A stretch of 37,796 bases of DNA from Rhodanobacter sp. (lineage in GTDB: Bacteria; Pseudomonadota; Gammaproteobacteria; Xanthomonadales; Rhodanobacteraceae). The stretch is from the NCBI GenBank assembly GCA_022730295.1, contig DZCM01000010.1, positions 1 to 37,796 of the forward strand, written 5' to 3'. The position numbers and the translations under genes were made by a program. The notes under the pieces were generated by a model. The model searched no databases. It was not told the DNA's origin and saw only the letters and a program-made list of their open reading frames with translations. Shown here one piece after another: positions 16,569-25,476 of this stretch (its first letter is position 1; every line of letters starts with the position of its first letter).

Positions 16569-17294
16569 CTACGGCTTCGGCGTCGCCGACCAGCTCTCGA
16601 GTACCAGTGCGAGATCGTTCTTGCCGCCCTGGTCGATCTTCACCGGGACCGGTAGTTTGCCGGGTGCGAACCAGGCTTCGAACGCATTGCTGCCGCCCGT
16701 GCGGGTAACACGGATTGCGTCAAAGGTGCCTGCGGGGACCCGCACGCTGACTGGATCGGCTGCAACATAGTGCTGGGTTTCGATGCGGTCGCGCACCGCT
16801 ACCGGCAAATCGAACGTGCGCTGCCCGGCAGCAAGGCCGGCGGCGAGCGCCAGCGGCACGGTGTGCCGCTCCAGTGTGCCGGGCTGGGTGGCGTAGGTGT
16901 AATCGATCTTGTCGTGGACCGTGATGACGTGCCGGTTCCAGTCGCAGCGCACTGTGCGGTGTTTCGTCTTCAGCCCTGTGTCGAGCTTGAAGTCGTAGCT
17001 GTCGCATTGCGGCAGTCCACCCGTCCACTGGAAGACCGAAACTTCGCGGCTGCTGATGCCGAGCAGCCCGGCTAGCCCCGCGGTGCCCTTGCTGGTCGTC
17101 ACGAACGACCACGTACCGTTGCCTTGCGGGGCCAACGTGAGCGTGGCCTTGCCGATCGTGCTGCCGTTGCGCAGCAGTTCGTAATGGGCGACGAACGCGG
17201 GCACCGCGGGCGTTGCGGCGGTGGCGAGGCCGAACGCAGTCGCGCCGGTGATGGCGAAGGCGAACCGCAGGATCACTCGATGGATGGGCCGCAT
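16569..17294 (-). CDS. DUF3108 domain protein, predicted exported
   Basis: A 241-residue protein with an N-terminal signal peptide (MRPIHRVILRF then a hydrophobic run to TAATPA). The body is beta-rich: FVAHYELLRNGSTIGKATLTL, then TWSFVTTSKGTAGLAGLLG and YDFKLDTGLKTKHRTVRCDW. The ending AFEAWFAPGKLPVPVKIDQGG matches the DUF3108 family, thought to be a periplasmic beta-barrel-like fold of unknown role. I chose the ATG at 17294 because it opens the signal peptide; the longer frame to 17357 overlaps purN. It follows purM-purN on the same strand, an arrangement I recall from Xanthomonas. The role is unknown. Confidence 0.82.
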   Translation of the reverse strand: MRPIHRVILRFAFAITGATAFGLATAATPAVPAFVAHYELLRNGSTIGKATLTLAPQGNGTWSFVTTSKGTAGLAGLLGISSREVSVFQWTGGLPQCDSYDFKLDTGLKTKHRTVRCDWNRHVITVHDKIDYTYATQPGTLERHTVPLALAAGLAAGQRTFDLPVAVRDRIETQHYVAADPVSVRVPAGTFDAIRVTRTGGSNAFEAWFAPGKLPVPVKIDQGGKNDLALVLESWSATPKP

Positions 17295-17353
17295 GACTGG
17301 TATGCCGATGGGTGACGGCTGTGCAGCCTGCCGTGTGGCGCCTGAACGCAGGC

Positions 17354-18058
17354 TCACGCGGCGGCGAGGCGGCCGTCGCCATCCAGTTTCAGCGGCGCCG
17401 CAAGCGGCGCGCCGTTGAACCAGGTACGGCCGTCACGTTGGCACAGCATGCCGCGAGCGATCGCAGCCACGCAGGCGACCATCAGGCGATGCTCGAACGG
17501 CAGCAGGCGCGCGGCGAGCGACTCCTCCGTGTCATCCGCGCGCACGTCGATGCGCGCCTGCGCGATCACCGGGCCGCCGTCAAGTTCGGCGCTGACGAAA
17601 TGCACGCTGGCCCCGTGCTCGGCATCACCATGCCTGAGCACCTTGCGGTGGGTGTGCAGGCCGCGATACTTCGGCAACAACGAAGGGTGGATGTTGATCA
17701 TCCGGCCGGTCCATTGTGCGGTCACGAGTGGATCGATGATGCGCATGAAGCCGGCGAGCACCACCAGCCCGGCGCCGCTCGCGGCCACGTTGGCAAACAG
17801 TGCCTCGTCGAACTCACGGCGATTGGCAAAACTTTTCGGTTCGAGCGCGAACGTCGGGATGCCGTGTGCCTCGGCGTTGCGCAGTGCCGGCGCGCCGGCG
17901 TGGTCGCCCGCCACCAGTTTGAATTCGACCGGCAGCTTGCCTGCCGCGTGTGCGTCCAGCAGAGCGGCGAGGTTGCTGCCGCGGCCGGAGGCCAGCACCG
18001 CGATCGGGAGCTGCCGGGATTCGGGGCTCGGGACTCGGGACTCGCTTGCAGGAATCAT
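17354..18058 (-). CDS. purN: Phosphoribosylglycinamide formyltransferase PurN
   Basis: A 234-residue GAR transformylase using 10-formyl-tetrahydrofolate, purine step 3. ASGRGSN at 23-29 binds the phosphate, [16 protein letters not shown] holds the catalytic Asn and His, and [13 protein letters not shown] holds the catalytic Asp. The ATG at 18058 overlaps the purM stop (ATGA). Homologues begin near [13 protein letters not shown], so the first 16 residues here are extra; they are encoded by a 7-bp tandem repeat and read [15 protein letters not shown]. Either this repeat-coded tail is translated, or an unrecognised start is used. The rest of the protein is intact. Confidence 0.92.
   Translation of the reverse strand: MIPASESRVPSPESRQLPIAVLASGRGSNLAALLDAHAAGKLPVEFKLVAGDHAGAPALRNAEAHGIPTFALEPKSFANRREFDEALFANVAASGAGLVVLAGFMRIIDPLVTAQWTGRMINIHPSLLPKYRGLHTHRKVLRHGDAEHGASVHFVSAELDGGPVIAQARIDVRADDTEESLAARLLPFEHRLMVACVAAIARGMLCQRDGRTWFNGAPLAAPLKLDGDGRLAAA
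18013..18045. repeat. 7-bp tandem repeat inside the start of purN
   Basis: On the minus strand, four heptamer units GCGAGTC, CCGAGTC, CCGAGCC, CCGAATC lie 12 nt after the purN ATG. The consensus CCGAGTC is shared with the arrays at 1640-1665 and 12504-12524, but in the opposite orientation. Gain or loss of one unit would shift the purN frame. Confidence 0.8.
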
Positions 18059-19098
18059 GAAATGCGTACGCGTGCCTCGCCGTTGTTCGCGACCACCTCG
18101 CCGATCGTTTGCGAAGCGAGACCGGATTCGGCGAGTGACCTGGCAACGGCCGGGGCGTCATCCGGAGACACGATCACGCAATAGCCGATGCCGCAGTTGA
18201 AGGTGCGCCACATCTCTTCGCGCGCCAGCTTGCCTTCGCGTTGCAGCCAATCGAACACGGGTGGCAGCGTCCATGCGCTGGAATCGATGGCCAGGCCAAG
18301 TCCATCCGGCACCACCCGGATGATGTTTTCCTGCAGGCCGCCGCCGGTGATGTGGGCCATGCCGTGCACCGCGTTGCCGTAGTTGCCCAGCAGCGCCAGC
18401 ACCGGTTTCACGTACAGCGTGGTCGGCGCCATCAGCGCGTCGGCCAGGGTCACGCCGCCGAGATCGAGGTCGAACGGCGCACCCGCGCGCTCGACGATCT
18501 TGCGGATCAGCGAGTAGCCGTTGGAGTGCGGGCCGCTCGAGGCGACGCCGAGGATCACGTCACCGGCGCGAATCGCGCTGCCGTCGATGATTTTTGACTT
18601 CTCGACCGCGCCGACGTTGAAGCCCGCGAGGTCGTATTCGCCGGGCGGATACATGTCGGGCATTTCGGCGGTCTCGCCGCCAATCAGCGCGCAGCCAGCG
18701 AGTTCGCAGCCGCGGGCGATGCCGCCCACCACGGCGACGGTGGTGTCGACGTCGAGTTTTCCGGTCGCGAAGTAGTCAAGGAAAAACAGCGGCTCCGCGC
18801 CCTGCACCAGCACGTCGTTGACGCACATGCCGACGAGGTCGATGCCGATGGTGTCGTGGCGGTTGAGCTGTTGTGCCAGTCTCAGTTTGGTGCCGACGCC
18901 GTCGGTGCCGGATACCAGCACCGGCTCGCGAAACTTGTTCGACAGGTCGAACAGCGCGCCGAAACCGCCGAGGCCACCCATCACTTCCGGGCGAAAACTG
19001 CGGGCGACCAGGGGCTTGATGCGCTCGACCACGGCATTGCCGGCGTCGATGTCCACGCCTGCGGCGCGGTAGGAAAGGGCTTCGTCGTGGGTGCTCAC
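18055..19098 (-). CDS. purM: Phosphoribosylformylglycinamidine cyclo-ligase PurM
   Basis: A 347-residue AIR synthetase, purine step 5. Recognisable blocks include [49 protein letters not shown] (ATP site), [10 protein letters not shown] and [13 protein letters not shown]. No ATG lies at the conserved N terminus, so I use the GTG at 19098 (reads [14 protein letters not shown]), which gives normal length. The longer open frame upstream is antisense to the DUF2066 gene. A TATCAT -10-like hexamer on the minus strand at 19140-19145 is a possible promoter without a clear -35. It overlaps purN by 4 bp. Confidence 0.94.
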   Translation of the reverse strand: MSTHDEALSYRAAGVDIDAGNAVVERIKPLVARSFRPEVMGGLGGFGALFDLSNKFREPVLVSGTDGVGTKLRLAQQLNRHDTIGIDLVGMCVNDVLVQGAEPLFFLDYFATGKLDVDTTVAVVGGIARGCELAGCALIGGETAEMPDMYPPGEYDLAGFNVGAVEKSKIIDGSAIRAGDVILGVASSGPHSNGYSLIRKIVERAGAPFDLDLGGVTLADALMAPTTLYVKPVLALLGNYGNAVHGMAHITGGGLQENIIRVVPDGLGLAIDSSAWTLPPVFDWLQREGKLAREEMWRTFNCGIGYCVIVSPDDAPAVARSLAESGLASQTIGEVVANNGEARVRIS

Positions 19099-19201
19099 TT
19101 GGGTATCCGGGCCAGCGTCCGGCAACGGCGGGATCGGCAATGATAGACGCTGGGGCCGCGATTGGGCAGACTTGCAGCCAACCAATGCAAGGTACGTTGT
19201 C

Positions 19202-19912
19202 ATGACCCGGGTTTTGTCGATCTTTGTTTGGGCGCTGGTGGTGACCGGTGCCGCAGTCGCGCAGACGGCCCCGCCGGCGGCGGCGGCCGGCGCGCCAGCG
19301 GCGGCATCCAGCGTTGCCGCGCCCGTCAATCCGTACTCGGTCACGGTTCCGGTCGCTGGAACCTCCGATGCCCAACGCGATGCCGCGATCGGTGCAGCGC
19401 TGGCACAAGTGCTGCTACAGGCTTCGCCGGGGCTCGCAGTGACGCCCGGCATGCAAGCCCAGGCGTCCGGTTACGTTCGCGATTTTCGCTATCGGCGCGA
19501 CGCGGCCGGCAGCGGCCTTGAGTTGCAGGTGGATTTCGACCCGCGTGCGATTTCGCGGCTGGTGGCGGCCAGCGCCGCGAATCCGGCGCCGGCCATCAGC
19601 ACGGGCGCTGCGGCCTCCGGGATTGCGCCGATCGCGACCACGCCCGCGGCGCAGCATGGCACGAGCAGCTTATGGGTATCGGGTATCAGCGACAGCCATG
19701 CGTTCGCAACCTTGCTGTCGATCCTGCGCGGCGACCCTGCCTTGCACGACGTCACGCCGGTTGCGGCTGCGGGAGATGGCGTGCTGATTAATGTGGATTT
19801 CGAGCAACCATTGGCGACGCTGCTGGCAGCGCTGACCGGGCCGGGTGGACACCTGACGATGGCCGCACAACCGCATGCGGGCGCGGATGTGGCGCTGCAG
19901 TGGAATCCTTGA
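19202..19912 (+). CDS. DUF2066 domain protein, predicted exported
   Basis: A 236-residue protein with a signal peptide ([21 protein letters not shown]). It continues with an Ala/Pro-rich spacer and then [29 protein letters not shown], the N-terminal signature of the DUF2066 family. Only one such region is clear; a second half ([25 protein letters not shown]) may be a further alpha/beta repeat. The function is unknown. The ATG at 19202 opens the signal peptide; the frame is open earlier but that part lies in the purM promoter region. The next gene starts 15 bp downstream, and purM is transcribed divergently. Confidence 0.75.
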   Translation: MTRVLSIFVWALVVTGAAVAQTAPPAAAAGAPAAASSVAAPVNPYSVTVPVAGTSDAQRDAAIGAALAQVLLQASPGLAVTPGMQAQASGYVRDFRYRRDAAGSGLELQVDFDPRAISRLVAASAANPAPAISTGAAASGIAPIATTPAAQHGTSSLWVSGISDSHAFATLLSILRGDPALHDVTPVAAAGDGVLINVDFEQPLATLLAALTGPGGHLTMAAQPHAGADVALQWNP

Positions 19913-19927
19913 GCGCGTGCGGCCGAC

Positions 19928-20527
19928 GTGAACGGACGCGCGCCAGTAGCTCCACCTGCGGATGAAAGTCCGCTGCGACACCTGCCGAACCTGATCTCGG
20001 CGTTGCGGATCGTGCTGGTCGTGCCGCTGATCTGGGCGATCCTGATGGAACGTTACGAGTTGGCGCTGGCGGTCGCGGTGGTGGCGGGCGTGTCGGACGG
20101 CGTGGATGGTTACCTCGCGCGCCACTTCCACTGGCAGAGCAAGCTCGGCTCGATCCTTGATCCGGTGGCCGACAAGTTGATGCTGGTGGGCTGCATGCTG
20201 GTGCTCGGCTGGTTGCACGAGGCGCCACGCTGGCTGGTGCTGCTGGTGGTGTTGCGCGACGCCGTGATCGCCATCGGTGCCTTGGCGTGGCATCGGCTGC
20301 TGCGCAATTTCACCGCGCATCCGAGCTGGCTGTCCAAGGCCACCACGGTTGCGCAGATCGGCTTCGTGCTGCTGGTGCTGGCGGATCATGCATTCAACTG
20401 GAACCTGCGCTTGGCGGTGGCTGTCTGGATCGTCGCCGTGCTGACCGCGGCCAGCGGCCTCGACTACGTTGTACGCTGGGGCCGGCAAGGGCGGCGCGAA
20501 CTCAAGGACAAGCGAGGATCGGAATGA
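19928..20527 (+). CDS. CDP-alcohol phosphatidyltransferase family protein (PgsA/Cls-like)
   Basis: A 199-residue integral membrane enzyme with the CDP-alcohol phosphotransferase signature D-x2-DG-x2-AR-x8-G-x3-D-x3-D complete at Asp57, Asp60, Gly61, Ala64, Arg65, Gly74, Asp78 and Asp82. About five hydrophobic helices follow. Such enzymes condense a CDP-diacylglycerol with an alcohol to make phospholipid; here the acceptor could be glycerol 3-phosphate or phosphatidylglycerol, and sequence alone cannot say which. It starts with GTG at 19928 and overlaps the next gene by 4 bp (ATGA). It sits between the DUF2066 gene and an AI-2E family gene. Confidence 0.85.
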   Translation: MNGRAPVAPPADESPLRHLPNLISALRIVLVVPLIWAILMERYELALAVAVVAGVSDGVDGYLARHFHWQSKLGSILDPVADKLMLVGCMLVLGWLHEAPRWLVLLVVLRDAVIAIGALAWHRLLRNFTAHPSWLSKATTVAQIGFVLLVLADHAFNWNLRLAVAVWIVAVLTAASGLDYVVRWGRQGRRELKDKRGSE

Positions 20528-21660
20528 GCAATGCGCAACGCTGGCAATGGTTGGTAATCGTCGCGGTGATTGGCTGCCTGATCTGGCTGCTGTCACCCAT
20601 CCTGATGCCGTTCGCGCTGGCCGCAGTGTTCGCCTATCTGGGTGATCCGCTGGTCGACCGGCTGGAACGCTGGCGGCTGCCGCGTGGCCTCGCCGCCGGT
20701 ATCGTCTTCTTCGTGATGCTGTTGATCGTGGCGCTGGCGTTGCTGTTGCTGGTGCCGTTGATCCAGCGCCAGGTTGCGCACCTGATCGCGGCCTTGCCGG
20801 CCTACGCCGCGTGGGTCACGCAAACTGCCATCCCCTGGGTCGAGCACCAACTCGACATCCCCGCCAGTGAACTTGATGTCGGCAGCGTGCTGGCCAAGGT
20901 TCGCGAACACCTGGGTACCGTGGGCGGCGTGGCCGCGACGGTCATTGGTTATGCGACGCGCTCGGGGCTGGCGCTGATCGGCTGGAGCGTGTCGATCGTG
21001 CTGGTGCCGGTGGTGACCTTCTACCTGCTGCGCGACTGGGACAAGCTGGTCGCGCATATCGATGGCTTGATTCCACGCGATGCGCAGCCCACGGTGCGTC
21101 GACTCGCCAATGAAACCAACAGCGTGCTCGGCGCTTTCGTGCGTGGTCAGTTGCTGGTGATGCTGGGCCTCGGCATCTTCTACGCCGTTGCGCTGCGCCT
21201 GACTGGCCTGCAGGTCGGCCCGCTGATCGGCATCGTTGCTGGCGTGGTCAGCTTCGTGCCCTACCTCGGCTTCATCGTTGGCATCGTCGCCAGCATCATC
21301 GCGGCACTGGTGCAATTCCACGACGTGTTCCATTTGGTTTTGGTGCTGGTGGTGTTCGGGATCGGCAGCCTGCTGGAAAGCTACGTGTTGGTGCCCAAAC
21401 TGGTCGGCGACCGCATCGGCTTGCACCCGGTCGCCGTGATGTTCGCGGTGCTGGCCTTCGGCGAGCTGTTCGGCTTCATCGGCATCCTCTTGGCCTTGCC
21501 GATGGCGGCCGTGGCGCTGGTGATGCTGCGCTTCCTGCGCCAGCGTTACCAGGCCAGCGCCCTGTACGCGACCCCGGTGACCCCCAAGATCGTGTCCACC
21601 TCTGGCGAGCCGGTCGCCGATAAGCCGCCCGCAGAACCTGAGCCGCCGCGCGAGCCATGA
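20524..21660 (+). CDS. AI-2E family transporter (PerM-like membrane protein)
   Basis: A 378-residue polytopic membrane protein of the AI-2E/UPF0118 family. Hydrophobic helices are visible at about 10-45, 60-85, 150-170 and several between 210 and 345, with a soluble middle part. Family patterns include LVPVVTFYLLRDWDKL, SVLGAFVRGQLLVML and the end segment GLHPVAVMFAVLAFGELFGFIGILLALP. The C terminus is a Pro/Glu-rich tail. Members have been proposed as autoinducer-2 exporters or ion/proton antiporters, so the substrate should stay open. The ATG at 20524 overlaps the previous stop, and hda starts in its own stop (ATGA). Confidence 0.88.
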   Translation: MSNAQRWQWLVIVAVIGCLIWLLSPILMPFALAAVFAYLGDPLVDRLERWRLPRGLAAGIVFFVMLLIVALALLLLVPLIQRQVAHLIAALPAYAAWVTQTAIPWVEHQLDIPASELDVGSVLAKVREHLGTVGGVAATVIGYATRSGLALIGWSVSIVLVPVVTFYLLRDWDKLVAHIDGLIPRDAQPTVRRLANETNSVLGAFVRGQLLVMLGLGIFYAVALRLTGLQVGPLIGIVAGVVSFVPYLGFIVGIVASIIAALVQFHDVFHLVLVLVVFGIGSLLESYVLVPKLVGDRIGLHPVAVMFAVLAFGELFGFIGILLALPMAAVALVMLRFLRQRYQASALYATPVTPKIVSTSGEPVADKPPAEPEPPREP

Positions 21661-22355
21661 ATTGGCAATTCCCGCTCGACTTGCGCTGGCCGCCGCACCA
21701 GCGCATGGATGCGTTTTACCCCGGACCCAACGAGACCGTGTTGCGCGAAGTTGCGGCGTGGAGCGCAGACGAGGCGCAAGCATGGCTGTTCGTGCACGGC
21801 GCCGTGGGTACCGGCAAAAGCCATCTCTTGATCGCGGCCTGCCGCGCGCTGATGGAAACCGGGCAGGACGCGCGCTATGTGTCGTTGGCCTCGCTGCCCG
21901 CGCCGCGCGCGGAGGCCATTGCCAGCATTGCCGCCGGCGGTTTCATCGCCATCGACGACGTGCAAGCCATCGCCGGCGAACGCGAGGCCGAACGTGCGCT
22001 GTTCGATCTCTACAACCGCGCGCGTGGCGCCGGCGCGCGCATGTTGTTCGCAGCGACCGCATCGCCATCTGAACTCGGCATCACGCTGCTGGATCTGGTG
22101 TCGCGCCTCTCGGCATGCACGCAGTGCGCGTTGCGGCCACTGGACGACGCGAGCCGCCGCGCGATGCTGCGCTTGCTGGCCGGTCGCATGGGATTGAAGA
22201 TTAATGACGAGGTGCTGGATTGGTGGTTCGCGCGCCAGCCACGCGATCCGGTTTCGCTGGTCGCGTTGTTGCAGCGCATCGACCGCGCCGCGCTGGCGGC
22301 GCAGCGGCGCGTGACCATTCCCTTCCTGCGGGAGTTGTTGCGCGAATCCGCCTGA
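21657..22355 (+). CDS. hda: DnaA regulatory inactivator Hda
   Basis: A 232-residue AAA+ protein that works with the loaded sliding clamp to stimulate ATP hydrolysis by DnaA and prevent over-initiation of replication. The N terminus carries a clamp-binding motif QFPLDL (residues 4-9), followed by Walker A GAVGTGKS at 48-55, Walker B FIAIDD at 96-101 and sensor region FAATASPSELG. It lacks the DnaA DNA-binding domain IV, as expected. It overlaps the AI-2E gene by 4 bp, the last gene of a four-gene run. The 41-bp gap to murU holds a hairpin. Confidence 0.93.
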   Translation: MNWQFPLDLRWPPHQRMDAFYPGPNETVLREVAAWSADEAQAWLFVHGAVGTGKSHLLIAACRALMETGQDARYVSLASLPAPRAEAIASIAAGGFIAIDDVQAIAGEREAERALFDLYNRARGAGARMLFAATASPSELGITLLDLVSRLSACTQCALRPLDDASRRAMLRLLAGRMGLKINDEVLDWWFARQPRDPVSLVALLQRIDRAALAAQRRVTIPFLRELLRESA

Positions 22356-22374
22356 TTATTGCCAAGGATTTGCG

Positions 22375-22403
22375 CGGATAGCCACGGACCGAGGAGCTAT
22401 CCG
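22375..22403. repeat. Hairpin and CCGTG-word repeat covering the murU stop codon
   Basis: CGGATAGC (22375-22382) and GCTATCCG (22396-22403) form an 8-bp stem around 13 nt, containing the murU TAG stop. Further words ATCCGTG, GAATCCGTG and GATCCGTGG run on to about 22426, inside murU. The hairpin lies between the convergent ends of hda and murU and could serve as a two-way transcript end. Confidence 0.6.
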
Positions 22404-23149
22404 TGTGAATCCGTGTCGATCCGTGGTGAATGCCTTGCGTCGAGGCGCTGTTCGAGCGCTGCCAGTCGCTCAGGTGTGCCGGCGTCGGACCAGCAGCCGC
22501 GATGGTGTTGCCAGGTGACGTCGCCGCGCGCGATCGCTGAACGCAGCAGCGGCGTCAGCGAAAAGCGTGGTGGCTTGGCGTGTGCACCCGGCGTGTCGCC
22601 GATGGCGGCCTGCCAATCGGCAAGAATTTCGGGTCGATAGACGCCGATGCCGGTGAAGGTAAGTGCGAAGTCGCAGCCCGCCGAATCCGCGAGCGGCAGC
22701 AACACGCCGCGGGCGTCGACGCCGAAATCACCCTGCAGGTTTTGCGCTGGGTTGTCTACCAGCACCAGTTCCGCCACGCCGCGCGGCGCGGGCGGCAGGT
22801 CGGCGAAATTGAAATCGGTAAAGGTGTCGGCGTTGACCGCGACGAAAGGCGCTTCACCCAGCAAGTGCAGCGCGTTGAGCATCCCGCCGCCGGTTTCCAG
22901 CGGTACGGTACCTTCGTGGCTGTATTCGATGTGCACGCCGTAGCGCGAACCATCGCTGAGCGTTGCTGGAAATTGTTCGGCGAGGTGGGCGATATTGATG
23001 ACGATGTCGTGGATGCCGGCGGCGGCAAGGCGTTCCAGGTGCCATGCGATCAGCGGCTTGCCGCCAACGCGCAGCAGCGGCTTGGGCGTGGTGTCGGTGA
23101 GCGGGCGCATGCGCTCGCCGCGGCCGGCTGCGAAGATCAGCGCCTTCAT
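22397..23149 (-). CDS. murU: N-acetylmuramate 1-phosphate uridylyltransferase MurU
   Basis: A 250-residue sugar nucleotidyltransferase of the GT-A fold. The N terminus [19 protein letters not shown] holds the nucleotide-binding loop, followed by TPKPLLRVGGKPLIAWHL and VNADTFTD. Together with AmgK it makes UDP-MurNAc from recycled MurNAc and so bypasses de novo synthesis by MurA. The start overlaps the amgK stop (ATGA). The last roughly 12 residues (HSPRIDTDSHG) are encoded by a repeat of CCACGGAT-type words, so the C terminus was probably replaced or extended by repeat DNA. Confidence 0.9.
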   Translation of the reverse strand: MKALIFAAGRGERMRPLTDTTPKPLLRVGGKPLIAWHLERLAAAGIHDIVINIAHLAEQFPATLSDGSRYGVHIEYSHEGTVPLETGGGMLNALHLLGEAPFVAVNADTFTDFNFADLPPAPRGVAELVLVDNPAQNLQGDFGVDARGVLLPLADSAGCDFALTFTGIGVYRPEILADWQAAIGDTPGAHAKPPRFSLTPLLRSAIARGDVTWQHHRGCWSDAGTPERLAALEQRLDARHSPRIDTDSHG

Positions 23150-24177
23150 GCGGCGAGTTTCGTCAGGTCGCGATCACCGGCCCAGCGCTGCAGCAGGTCC
23201 AGAAAGTCGTGCAGTTCCGGATAGCGTGCAGCCACGTCATGCACGTAATGCCACACGCGCGGCAGGTCGCCGAGGTAGCCGCGCTTGCCGTCGCGGTACC
23301 AGAGCCGGCAGAAGATTCCGAGTACCTTCAGGTGCCGTTGCAGGCCGGTCAGGTCGAACCAGCGTTGCCAGCGATCGGCATCGATGCGCGGATCGAGTGC
23401 GCCGGCGGAAAGCAATCGTTGCCGGTGCGACTCGGCCCACGTGCGCACCCGCGCGTCATCCCAGGTGATGTAGCAATCGCGCAGCAGGGAGGCGAGGTCG
23501 TAGGTGACCGGGCCGAGCACGGCGTCTTGCAGATCGACGATGCCCGGGTTGTGCCCGGGCACGATCATCAAATTGCGGCTGTGGTAATCGCGGTGCACGA
23601 ACACCTGGGGTTGCCGAATCGCATTGCTGATCAACTGCCGGAATGCCACTTCGACGACATCCCATTCCGCGCATGTAATCGAGACGCCGAGATGGCGCTG
23701 CAGGAACCATGTCGGCAACAGTTCCAGTTCGGTGGTCAGCAAGGTTTCGTCGTAGCGGGGCAGGCCGGCCGGATCGACGCGCGTCTGGATCACGGCCAGC
23801 GCTTCCAGCGCGTCGCCGTACAGCGCATCGGCATTGGCGTCGTTCAATTCGGACAGGTACAAACGCGAGCCGAGGTCCGACAACAAAAGGAAACCCCGCG
23901 CGCGGTCCGCGGCCAGTACTTCCGGCGCGTTGAGGCCGGCCGAGCGCAGGCGTGCATCGACGTCCAGCCACGGCGCGAGCACCTGCGGCATGTCGGCGGC
24001 GTCCATAAGTACCGCGCTGCCTGCGCGCGACGACACTCGCCAGTAGCTGCGCGCGCTGGCGTCAGCCGAGGCAACCTCGACGATCGCGTTGTCGTCGCTG
24101 GTCGCGGCGCGCGCGAATGTGAGCCGTGCGCAGGCGCGTTCAGCATGGGTGACGGGGGCTGGCTGCGGCTGGTTCAT
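23146..24177 (-). CDS. amgK: Anomeric MurNAc/GlcNAc kinase AmgK
   Basis: A 343-residue protein of the aminoglycoside phosphotransferase (APH) fold. The catalytic loop is [11 protein letters not shown] and the metal-binding loop [22 protein letters not shown], the pattern of AmgK-type kinases. It phosphorylates the anomeric hydroxyl of MurNAc and GlcNAc in cell-wall recycling; MurU, encoded next with an ATGA overlap, uses the product. Start at the only suitable ATG (24177). A perfect TATAAT on the minus strand ends only 9 nt before the start codon, so the message may be nearly leaderless. Confidence 0.9.
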   Translation of the reverse strand: MNQPQPAPVTHAERACARLTFARAATSDDNAIVEVASADASARSYWRVSSRAGSAVLMDAADMPQVLAPWLDVDARLRSAGLNAPEVLAADRARGFLLLSDLGSRLYLSELNDANADALYGDALEALAVIQTRVDPAGLPRYDETLLTTELELLPTWFLQRHLGVSITCAEWDVVEVAFRQLISNAIRQPQVFVHRDYHSRNLMIVPGHNPGIVDLQDAVLGPVTYDLASLLRDCYITWDDARVRTWAESHRQRLLSAGALDPRIDADRWQRWFDLTGLQRHLKVLGIFCRLWYRDGKRGYLGDLPRVWHYVHDVAARYPELHDFLDLLQRWAGDRDLTKLAA

Positions 24178-24186
24178 GGCGTGTCG

Positions 24187-24192
24187 ATTATA
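24187..24192 (-). promoter_or_regulatory. Candidate -10 element of amgK
   Basis: On the minus strand the sequence reads TATAATcgacacgccATG. An exact TATAAT is rare by chance in this GC-rich DNA. Transcription would begin 2-3 nt before the start codon. No good -35 is seen (GGATTC at 16 bp). Confidence 0.5.
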
Positions 24193-24323
24193 GGTGTTGG
24201 CACGACGTGAATCCGCCGCGCGCTTTCGCCGCGTGCTCGCGATTGGGCTATCCTTGCCGTTTCACAGCGTGGCGTGGGGCCGAAAGCGGCCGACGGCGGC
24301 GCGCGTCACTCGCAGGATTCCGC

Positions 24324-25229
24324 ATGAGCGTCACCCGTCTGCACACCCATCTCGACCGGTTGGAGGCGGAATCCATCCGCATCTTGCGCGAAACGGTCGC
24401 CGAGTGCCGGAATCCGGTGTTGCTGTATTCGATCGGCAAGGATTCCTCGGTGCTGCTGCACCTGCTGCTGAAGGCGTTCCATCCGGCCAAGCCGCCGCTG
24501 CCGATGCTGCACGTCAACACGACCTGGAAGTTCCGCGAGATGATCGAGTTTCGCGACCGCATCGCGCGGGAAACGGGCGTGCAGCTGATCGAACACATCA
24601 ACCAGGATGGCGTGGACACGGCCGATCCGGTGCATGCTGCATCCAGGCACACGCATGTCATGAAGACGCTGGCGCTGCGGCAGGCACTGGCTGAACTCAA
24701 GTTCGATGCCGCGATCGGCGGCGCGCGCCGCGATGAGGACCCCGCGCGCGCCAAGGAGCGCGTCTTTTCTCTACGCGGGGCCGGCCAACGTTGGGAGCCG
24801 CGCAAGCAGCGACCGGAACCCTGGGGATTGTTCAACACGCAGCTGGCGGCCGATGAATCCATGCGCGTGTTCCCGCTCTCGGACTGGACCGAGCTCGACG
24901 TGTGGCTGTACATCCGCCGCGAGGGCATCGAGGTAGTGCCGCTGTACTTCGCATCAGTGCGCCCGACCTTCGTACGCAATGGCGCGCTGCTGGTGCGCGA
25001 TGACGAACGCGTGCCGCTGGAGCCCGGCGAAAAATTGATCCCGAAGAAGGTGCGTTTCCGCACGCTCGGGTGCTGGCCGTTGACCGCTGCGGTGGAATCG
25101 ACCGCGACCAACCTGGACGAAATCATCGGCGAAATGCTGGACACCCGGCAGTCCGAACGCGCTGGCCGCATCATCGACCTGGATCCTTCCGATTCGATGG
25201 AACGCAAGAAGCGTGAAGGCTATTTTTGA
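24324..25229 (+). CDS. cysD: Sulfate adenylyltransferase small subunit CysD
   Basis: A 301-residue ATP-pyrophosphatase-fold enzyme that makes adenosine 5'-phosphosulfate from sulfate and ATP, driven by GTP hydrolysis in CysN. The PP-loop is SIGKDSS at 36-42. Typical blocks are [37 protein letters not shown] and [26 protein letters not shown]. The start at 24324 gives the family length and N terminus; earlier in-frame codons lie in the promoter region. A 247-bp AT-richer gap with an inverted-repeat element separates it from cysNC, where most genomes have adjacent genes. Confidence 0.95.
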   Translation: MSVTRLHTHLDRLEAESIRILRETVAECRNPVLLYSIGKDSSVLLHLLLKAFHPAKPPLPMLHVNTTWKFREMIEFRDRIARETGVQLIEHINQDGVDTADPVHAASRHTHVMKTLALRQALAELKFDAAIGGARRDEDPARAKERVFSLRGAGQRWEPRKQRPEPWGLFNTQLAADESMRVFPLSDWTELDVWLYIRREGIEVVPLYFASVRPTFVRNGALLVRDDERVPLEPGEKLIPKKVRFRTLGCWPLTAAVESTATNLDEIIGEMLDTRQSERAGRIIDLDPSDSMERKKREGYF

Positions 25230-25243
25230 AGCCAGGAGTTTTT

Positions 25244-25433
25244 CCACGGATAAAATCTGATAAAAGCGGAACAGTGCCTATACAACAAGATACAAAATCC
25301 TTGCGCGATCCACAGAAATGCATATGCGTGTGTGTCGTGAAACGTATTCGGTGAATTTCAACCGAAATCGGTCAATGTCAGGATCCTGGATATTGTTCTT
25401 GGCTTGTCCGTCTTTATCAGATTTTATCCGTGG
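25244..25433. mobile_element. 190-bp inverted-repeat element between cysD and cysNC
   Basis: Perfect 21-bp inverted ends (25244-25264 and 25413-25433), starting CCACGGATAAAATC and ending in its complement, enclose AT-richer DNA without a credible gene. A smaller stem TTCGGT/ACCGAA lies at 25347-25366. There is no obvious target duplication. Size and structure suggest a non-autonomous, MITE-like or REP-like element; mobility is an inference. Confidence 0.6.
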
Positions 25434-25476
25434 CAATACTTTTCCTTGATTCTTGATGCCGTGAAGAACTGACGTA

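Noticed and set aside
15663-16708. Several open frames of 60-220 codons in the murA-DUF3108 gap.
   Set aside because: They cross the repeat units, repeat the same short peptide text (PCGSPFA, GRLRRS) and have no protein-like features.
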